NCBI RefSeq assembly: GCF_021869535.1
Contig: NW_026262581.1
Coordinates: 120,928,771 to 120,992,770 of the forward strand
Source of the DNA: Mytilus californianus
Lineage: Eukaryota; Mollusca; Bivalvia; Mytilida; Mytilidae
DNA: 64,000 bases
Direction: 5' to 3'
The position numbers and the translations under genes are program-made. Position 1 is the stretch's first letter. Every line of letters starts with the position of its first letter. The notes beneath the pieces were generated by a model that was not told the DNA's origin, did not search any database, and worked only from the letters and a program-made list of their open reading frames with translations. Below are positions 56,651 through 64,000 of the stretch, one piece after another.

Positions 56651-56989
56651 CATTATTATTTTTTCTAACTTGTCCATTCTGACCACAGTTGCAAGAAAAA
56701 TCAGCTTGTAGGACCTCTTAACTCACTTGCCTGAATCCAAAGTTAAATGTCTTCCATATTGATAATGTGCACAATGACACTTTGGGCTTTTAGCGTACCT
56801 GATGAACAGAGTAATTTATGGTGTTATATGAATTCGTCTGTATCTAAATAAAGATTACTAATTAATAAAAAAAAATTGTTTTATTAAATTCTTAGATTAA
56901 TTGCCATTTCAAAGTACATGTTTGTGTAACATGTGTAAGCTGACTAAGTTCTCTGACTCAATGTCACTACTATGTGTGGAGTTTATGTA

Positions 56990-59445
56990 TGGTACGTGCT
57001 CAATTGTGAAATCGAACCTCAAAAGGCGCATTCGGAACCTTTGTATTCGCAGCGGAAGTTCTGCAATACCTTTACTGCTGAGTAATGGTACGAATGGCTT
57101 GGGTCAGTTTCAAGATTGAACTTCTTACCTATCAAATAATTGCTGAACTTTTCACATGCCCAGGTCAAAGCTAACGCTTCTTTTTCTATTTGCGCGTAGC
57201 GCTGTTCTGTATCTGACATAGAGCGCAAAGCATACGCAACAGGCTTCAATATTTCTCTATGTTTTTGCCTAATGACTGCGCCTAATCCAAACGACGACGC
57301 GTCAGCTGACACTACAGTGTCCTTATTTGGTTCATAATGTCCAAGCGTTCCGGACTAAGCTAGCTCATTAATTCTTTATATCGGCAAATGCGGTTTCTCG
57401 TGCTATACCCCAATGCCAAGCGTTGTGAGTCTTTAATAGTTCACAGAGCGGCTAAGTTAGCTCTGTCACCTTGCACGAAAATTTGTTAAGTTGATTCACC
57501 ATTCTTCAAAAAAACGTCTTACTCCTGATATATCAGTTGGCTTTTCCATCTCGGCAATGGCCTTATCTTTGTCTGGGTCTACCCTACAACCCGATGCATC
57601 AACGATTTGACCCAAGAATTTGACTGACGGTTTTGAAAATTCACACTTTTCCGATCGCTTCTAAAATTCACTCTAGGCGCCCGTCGTGCTCCTGTGAGGC
57701 ACCAAACACGAGAACATCGTCCATATGGCACAATACGTCTGGATACCCCTCTACTATCTCGAACATACGTTTTTGAAAGAATTCACTAGCAGAGTTTATT
57801 CCGAAGGGTAACCGATTGCAACATTACCTACCGAAAGGCGTAATAAATGTTGTTAGCGGACGAGACTTTGCTGCTAGGTTATTATGCCAAAACGAAGAAT
57901 TTGCATCCAATTTTGTAAAAAATTTTGCATTTGCAAGCTTTGCAAGCGACTCTTTTACAGCTGGAAGCGGATAATTTTCACACTTGACTGATTCGTTCAA
58001 TTTTGTAAAATCGATACATATGCGCACGTCACCGTTTGATTTTGGCACAACAACCATGTCAGCACACCACTCGGTCGGTTCATCGACTTTTGAGATGACC
58101 CCTAGCTTTTCCATTCTTTTCAACTCAGCCTTTACCTTATCCACCAAAGGTAACGGTACTCTGCGCGGTGTTGACAAACCGAACGGTTTCGCGTCTGCAC
58201 CTAGCGCAATCGTATACGTCCATTTCGTTTTCCCTAAACCGTTAAATATCTAAGGATATTTACCACGATAGTAGTTATTCGCTTCGCTACTCGCGTTAAC
58301 AGACGAAACCTTAACCTTATCAATAATACCTAAAGCCTGGATAGCTGGCCTACCTAATAATGGTTTGCTTAATCCCTTAACAACATTTATATCCTGAACA
58401 CTAAATTTATCCTTTGTTTCAAGCATGCATTGAAGTTTTCCTACAACATTTAAGTTTGTGTTTCCTGGTCCACTCAGTTTTAAATCACTGTCAGAAATTA
58501 CAGTAACATCCGCACCAGTGTCGATTTTGAAATCTGTCTCCTTTTTACGAATGCAAAGTTTTGTTGTCCAAGGGCGATCATCGACTGTGTTGATTGTTCC
58601 CAGAAATCCTTCAGAGTCCGAATAAACGCTGACTGATTCAACTGTTTTCCCGGTCTTGCAACATTTTGCAAAGTGTCCGATATTTGAGCACTTGTAACAT
58701 TTTGCTCCTTTAGCTGTGCATTTTTCTCTGGGGTGAAATTGGCGAATTCCGCATCTTTGGCATCCATCCCTTTTGTTGTGAATGGCAAGGCTGCTTTTGC
58801 TTTTTCACAAATTAAGTTTTGTTGAATTTCGATTTAACTGCATCAACATTAGAGTTCGGATTGTCACATCTCATTATATCCTGCTGTTTCTTCACAGTCA
58901 CCGATTGGCGGGCCATGTCAGTTGCTTTCTTAAGAGTATAAGCTCCGGATCAAGCTTCATTTCAATGATAATTTGGAATCCTTGACACCGACAACTACCC
59001 TGTCTCTTATCATTTCTTGTCTTAAATCGTTGTATTCACAATGTTCAGTTAATGTGTATAAAGATGTATTGAACTTTGCACAAGATAACATTCCTTCTAA
59101 CAATGAAACAGTTGTCAAATTTCTCTTACACTTTTTTTGCATACTTCTTTTTGTTTTCCTTCGACAAATCAAATGATGCAAATATGTCATCTGCTTCCGG
59201 ACCCATCGTGTAGATTAAAGAGTTGACCTGTGTAGCTCCTGTCTTTTTCTCCAGCCCGAAGCTGATCTAAATCGATCAAACCTTTGGATCCATTTGGTCC
59301 ACGTTTCTGGCATACTTAAGTCAAACTTTTCTGGAGCTGCGACTTGAAATGTTGCCATAATTTCAGTCAATGTACTGCACTACTACAGGATTAATCAAAG
59401 AATTGTCCGGTGTAACTATAATGTTTTAAACCGTTGCCACCATGT
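56990..59445 (-). pseudogene. Decayed Ty3/gypsy retrotransposon (gag-pol, no integrase)
   Basis: Read from right to left on the - strand. A CA dinucleotide and TGGTGGCAACGG (59442-59431) resemble an LTR end and primer-binding site. Gag begins at ATG 59358 and becomes frameshifted; a CCHC zinc knuckle (CYKCSNIGHFAKC) is near 58675-58713. The aspartic protease motif is IDTGADVTVIS near 58494-58526. The RT starts with LKRMEKLGVISKVDEPTEWC (about 58135) and shows ICIDFTKLN, KLDANSSFWHNNL and the active-site box HMDDVLVFG (about 57700-57730). RNase H follows (SADASSFGLGAVI, RYAQIEKEALALTWACEKF; 57019-57312). Stops and frameshifts separate the blocks and no integrase or 3' LTR is found, so it is a dead, truncated copy. 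Confidence 0.9.
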
Positions 59446-59477
59446 TATATTGACGTGGCAAATATATACTCCCTTGA

Positions 59478-59740
59478 TATATATAAGTCTGAAAATTACA
59501 CCCAACAGTGTTAGAATTAGATTTTTCTGCTGACAAATTTTTGTCCGTCCCTCAGCGGGATTCGAACTCACACCTTTGATACACTACAGCACCAATCGCT
59601 TAGCCTCATGTCCAGCGCTCTAGACCACTCGACCACATCCGCTATATAAAAATATAACTTCAATAGTCGTAGTGTTACCTTGTCACGGAAGGCGAATCTA
59701 GAGATAGACATAAGACATGTGTTTAAGCGTGTGTAGATGT
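59478..59740 (-). repeat. First, partial unit of the 472-bp SINE-bearing array
   Basis: Matches the array units from TATATAAGTCTGAAAATTAC to GTTTAAGCGTGTGTAGATG with few or no differences by eye. It is then cut by 59741-60997, after which the array resumes at the next base of the unit. Confidence 0.9.
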
Positions 59741-60997
59741 CTAGGTTAGTCTATAAAAAGGTATATACTATGAAATTTAGAGCGAGGGGCTTGCCCCGAG
59801 CTCTTAATTTCATAGTATATACCTTTTCATAGACTAACCAATTTAGCACATATTTACAACTCGAGTAATCTTTTAATTGGTCTATTGATAGTTTATTTTG
59901 GCTGACTACTTGTATCACAGGTGTTTGTAAAACGGAGCTCATTAACGAAGTTTTGTAAATCTACTCACTAGTATCATTGTAAAATATGTGATTTCAAAAG
60001 GCCCTTGACTCCAGAATGAAAAGATGGTAGCTGCTGGTGTAAGTATGTATATTGATATAAAGCGGTGTTTTACTATACATGTTCTTCTTACATGGTAAGA
60101 TGACCAAATAAATTGACCAAAAGCAGGCAATAATTAAATTGCAGTGGAAGCTTTACATGTGTTGAAAACATTTTTTAATTTCACAGTAAAACTAAAGCTA
60201 TAATAAATTTGAAACATATAGATAGTTTGTCCCCATAGATATAGTCTAGCAGATAGGCATTAAAAAGCAACTACCAATAGATCAGAGATTATAGGTTTTG
60301 TGTTTTTTTTTTTTTTTATTATTTCAAAGTAAAAACTAAAAGATTTATCAGAATATGTTTATATGTTTGTATATATAATTGGCACATTATCTTCAGACAT
60401 AATCACAGTTTTTCAATTCATGACATCGTCCTGAACATGCATGAAATATTTGCCACTGGAAATTAAGTAACCGATAATCAATAAATCAATCAATTCATGA
60501 CGAAATAGATCACCTTCCTTAAGAAAGTTTAAAAAATTATCACCAAGTTGCTTTAATTTCCCTTCACAAGGTTTCATAGTACACACTTTTTTGTGTACAA
60601 AGTAATTGCATGGATGATGCATTTTCATAATTTTAAGATATCGTTGTACTCTAATCAAGGTATAAAGAACCATATGTATTACCCTAAATATTTAAATGAA
60701 AGAAATTTGCAATTGTCAAAAACATTTTTTAGATCCAAAGATTTTAATAGCAGGATATTTAAAAATCAGTGTGAAGACTAATTACAAACTATTTAATTTA
60801 ATTTGGAACACAGCATTTTATTTCAAAATAGCCAGTGGCAATTTTTGTTTTAAATATCTTGATTACGATACAATGAAATCTTACCCTTGTGGTCATTCAT
60901 GCGTAGTTACTTAGTACACGGGAAAAGTATGTACTATGAAAATTAGAAGGCAAATATAAGCAATTTGATTGGACGAGAAGTTGTAAGTATGTGCTAA
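59741..60997. mobile_element. Insertion within the first array unit
   Basis: In the array GTGTAGATG is followed directly by TTATATTATT; here 1.26 kb lies between them. TTAGCACATA.TTACAACT occurs near the left (59844-59862) and inverted at the right end (60977-60996), suggesting TIRs. The left edge carries a 96-bp hairpin (59744-59839), and the right contains a similar inverted AGTATGTACTATGAAAATTA block. An AATC-tailed repeat relic is at 60425-60500. A possible 2-bp GT duplication flanks it. No intact gene. Confidence 0.65.
59744..59839. repeat. Near-perfect 47-bp-arm hairpin with GAGC...GCTC apex
   Basis: The left arm 59744-59790 (GGTTAGTCTATAAAAAGGTA ...) pairs with the right arm 59793-59839 with only a few mismatches across a TT loop. 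The apex is GAGCGAGGGGCTTGCCCCGAGC. Confidence 0.95.
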
Positions 60998-63900
60998 GTT
61001 ATATTATTATTTTATACACAATGTATTTTTTTATTTGTCAGCAATCTAACTCAACAATTTTTATATACCGTATGGGATAATGATTCAATTCATTATACAG
61101 TCACTGGAAATAAGTATATCATACAAACAAGTCTAAACAAGTGACAACCATACAATATATATGCCCACTGGATCTCAGTGTGATAGAGATACATAGTTAA
61201 TACAAATATTTATATAAGTCTGAAAATTACACCCAACAGTGTTAGAATTAGATTTTTCTGCTGACAAATTTTTGTCCGTCCCTCAGCGGGATTCGAACTC
61301 ACACCTTTGATACACTACAGCACCAATCGCTTAGCCTCATGTCCAGCGCTCTAGACCACTCGACCACATCCGCTATATAAAAATATAACTTCAATAGTCG
61401 TAGTGTTACCTTGTCACGGAAGGCGAATCTAGAGATAGACATAAGACATGTGTTTAAGCGTGTGTAGATGTTATATTATTATTTTATACACAATGTATTT
61501 TTTTATTTGTCAGCAATCTAACTCAACAATTTTTATATACCGTATGGGATAATGATTCAATTCATTATACAGTCACTGGAAATAAGTATATCATACAAAC
61601 AAGTCTAAACAAGTGACAACCATACAATATATATGCCCACTGGATCTCAGTGTGATAGAGATACATAGTTAATACAAATATTTATATAAGTCTGAAAATT
61701 ACACCCAACAGTGTTAGAATTAGATTTTTCTGCTGACAAATTTTTGTCCGTCCCTCAGCGGGATTCGAACTCACACCTTTGATACACTACAGCACCAATC
61801 GCTTAGCCTCATGTCCAGCGCTCTAGACCACTCGACCACATCCGCTATATAAAAATATAACTTCAATAGTCGTAGTGTTACCTTGTCACGGAAGGCGAAT
61901 CTAGAGATAGACATAAGACATGTGTTTAAGCGTGTGTAGATGTTATATTATTATTTTATACACAATGTATTTTTTTATTTGTCAGCAATCTAACTCAACA
62001 ATTTTTATATACCGTATGGGATAATGATTCAATTCATTATACAGTCACTGGAAATAAGTATATCATACAAACAAGTCTAAACAAGTGACAACCATACAAT
62101 ATATATGCCCACTGGATCTCAGTGTGATAGAGATACATAGTTAATACAAATATTTATATAAGTCTGAAAATTACACCCAACAGTGTTAGAATTAGATTTT
62201 TCTGCTGACAAATTTTTGTCCGTCCCTCAGCGGGATTCGAACTCACACCTTTGATACACTACAGCACCAATCGCTTAGCCTCATGTCCAGCGCTCTAGAC
62301 CACTCGACCACATCCGCTATATAAAAATATAACTTCAATAGTCGTAGTGTTACCTTGTCACGGAAGGCGAATCTAGAGATAGACATAAGACATGTGTTTA
62401 AGCGTGTGTAGATGTTATATTATTATTTTATACACAATGTATTTTTTTATTTGTCAGCAATCTAACTCAACAATTTTTATATACCGTATGGGATAATGAT
62501 TCAATTCATTATACAGTCACTGGAAATAAGTATATCATACAAACAAGTCTAAACAAGTGACAACCATACAATATATATGCCCACTGGATCTCAGTGTGAT
62601 AGAGATACATAGTTAATACAAATATTTATATAAGTCTGAAAATTACACCCAACAGTGTTAGAATTAGATTTTTCTGCTGACAAATTTTTGTCCGTCCCTC
62701 AGCGGGATTCGAACTCACACCTTTGATACACTACAGCACCAATCGCTTAGCCTCATGTCCAGCGCTCTAGACCACTCGACCACATCCGCTATATAAAAAT
62801 ATAACTTCAATAGTCGTAGTGTTACCTTGTCACGGAAGGCGAATCTAGAGATAGACATAAGACATGTGTTTAAGCGTGTGTAGATGTTATATTATTATTT
62901 TATACACAATGTATTTTTTTATTTGTCAGCAATCTAACTCAACAATTTTTATATACCGTATGGGATAATGATTCAATTCATTATACAGTCACTGGAAATA
63001 AGTATATCATACAAACAAGTCTAAACAAGTGACAACCATACAATATATATGCCCACTGGATCTCAGTGTGATAGAGATACATAGTTAATACAAATATTTA
63101 TATAAGTCTGAAAATTACACCCAACAGTGTTAGAATTAGATTTTTCTGCTGACAAATTTTTGTCCGTCCCTCAGCGGGATTCGAACTCACACCTTTGATA
63201 CACTACAGCACCAATCGCTTAGCCTCATGTCCAGCGCTCTAGACCACTCGACCACATCCGCTATATAAAAATATAACTTCAATAGTCGTAGTGTTACCTT
63301 GTCACGGAAGGCGAATCTAGAGATAGACATAAGACATGTGTTTAAGCGTGTGTAGATGTTATATTATTATTTTATACACAATGTATTTTTTTATTTGTCA
63401 GCAATCTAACTCAACAATTTTTATATACCGTATGGGATAATGATTCAATTCATTATACAGTCACTGGAAATAAGTATATCATACAAACAAGTCTAAACAA
63501 GTGACAACCATACAATATATATGCCCACTGGATCTCAGTGTGATAGAGATACATAGTTAATACAAATATTTATATAAGTCTGAAAATTACACCCAACAGT
63601 GTTAGAATTAGATTTTTCTGCTGACAAATTTTTGTCCGTCCCTCAGCGGGATTCGAACTCACACCTTTGATACACTACAGCACCAATCGCTTAGCCTCAT
63701 GTCCAGCGCTCTAGACCACTCGACCACATCCGCTATATAAAAATATAACTTCAATAGTCGTAGTGTTACCTTGTCACGGAAGGCGAATCTAGAGATAGAC
63801 ATAAGACATGTGTTTAAGCGTGTGTAGATGTTATATTATTATTTTATACACAATGTATTTTTTTATTTGTCAGCAATCTAACTCAACAATTTTTATATAC

Positions 63901-64000
63901 CGTATGGGATAATGATTCAATTCATTATACAGTCACTGGAAATAAGTATATCATACAAACAAGTCTAAACAAGTGACAACCATACAATATATATGCCCAC
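60998..64000 (-). repeat. 472-bp tandem array, each unit carrying a tRNA-derived SINE
   Basis: Units start (GTTATATTATTATTTTATAC) at 60998, 61470, 61942, 62414, 62886, 63358 and 63830, an exact 472-bp spacing. By eye the copies are identical. The array runs off the window. Each unit holds, on the - strand, a 96-nt tRNA-like segment (61278-61373 in the first): GCGGATGTGG, box A TGGTCGAGTGG, and box B GAGTTCGAATCCC. It resembles Leu/Ser-type tRNAs, but the 3' acceptor strand does not pair with the 5' end, so it is SINE-like rather than a tRNA gene. Unit boundaries relative to the SINE are arbitrary. Confidence 0.95.
61278..61373 (-). ncRNA. tRNA-derived SINE head (representative copy)
   Basis: Internal RNA polymerase III promoter with box A (TGGTCGAGTGG) and box B (GAGTTCGAATCCC) about 55 nt apart, as in a type II tRNA. 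Equivalent copies occur at the same offset in every array unit, in the partial unit near 59537-59632, and in diverged form at about 51975 and 54885. The acceptor stem is broken. Expression is not shown by the sequence. Confidence 0.75.

Noticed and set aside
58498-58788. 96-residue frame as a separate gene
   Set aside because: It reads the gypsy zinc-knuckle and protease region in the wrong frame; the CCHC and IDTGADV motifs are in another frame.
60998-64000. Array of genuine tRNA genes
   Set aside because: The A and B boxes are good, but the 3' acceptor strand does not pair with the 5' end, so this is a tRNA-derived SINE rather than a functional tRNA.

Overview
The window is eukaryotic nuclear DNA from an animal. 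It is AT-rich, its genes are split by long introns, and it is packed with transposon relics. Several interspersed repeat families look like ones I remember from mussel (Mytilus-type bivalve) genomes, so a bivalve mollusc is the best guess. The exon structures are read from the sequence; the organism is an inference.

Three genes can be supported. (1) On the + strand near the left edge, one exon (1524-2094) encodes a death-effector-domain protein. It is preceded by a 48-bp minisatellite filling at least 1.5 kb of intron, and possible further 3' exons lie at 3051-3176 and 6301-6342. (2) On the - strand, 18670 to 10289, four exons join without a phase error into a 106-residue Asterix/WDR83OS protein, a subunit of the ER PAT complex. 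(3) On the - strand, 51517 to 28600, fourteen exons join in phase into a 911-residue ERMP1 (endoplasmic reticulum metallopeptidase 1). It has an intact M28 zinc-peptidase site, a multi-pass membrane region and a lumenal C-terminal domain. Genes 1 and 2 converge; 2 and 3 lie head to tail.

The rest is mostly mobile DNA. By comparing copies, several insertions can be bounded to the base with target-site duplications: a 950-bp TIR element with an 8-bp TSD (14848-15797), a TTA-flanked 1030-bp element splitting a dead reverse transcriptase (19908-20937), a 529-bp MULE-like MITE with a 9-bp TSD (24877-25405), and a TA-flanked element in an ERMP1 intron (31853-32785). An 1802-bp element built from GATATC palindromes has a 6-bp TSD (52433-54234). 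A broken Ty3/gypsy element (gag zinc knuckle, protease, RT, RNase H) occupies about 56990-59360 on the - strand.

The right end (60998 to the window edge) is a tandem array of apparently identical 472-bp units, each carrying a tRNA-derived SINE head with A and B boxes. Diverged relatives of this unit lie at 51.9-55.2 kb, one of them broken by five separate insertions.

The most unusual local structure is in ERMP1 intron 5. The last ~54 nt of exon 5 plus its splice donor have been amplified about 20 times (67-bp period) downstream of the real exon, making an array of decoy donor sites. A second recurring pattern is a set of 95-140-bp foldbacks whose apex is a short GAGC...GCTC or GCGAAGC mini-hairpin.
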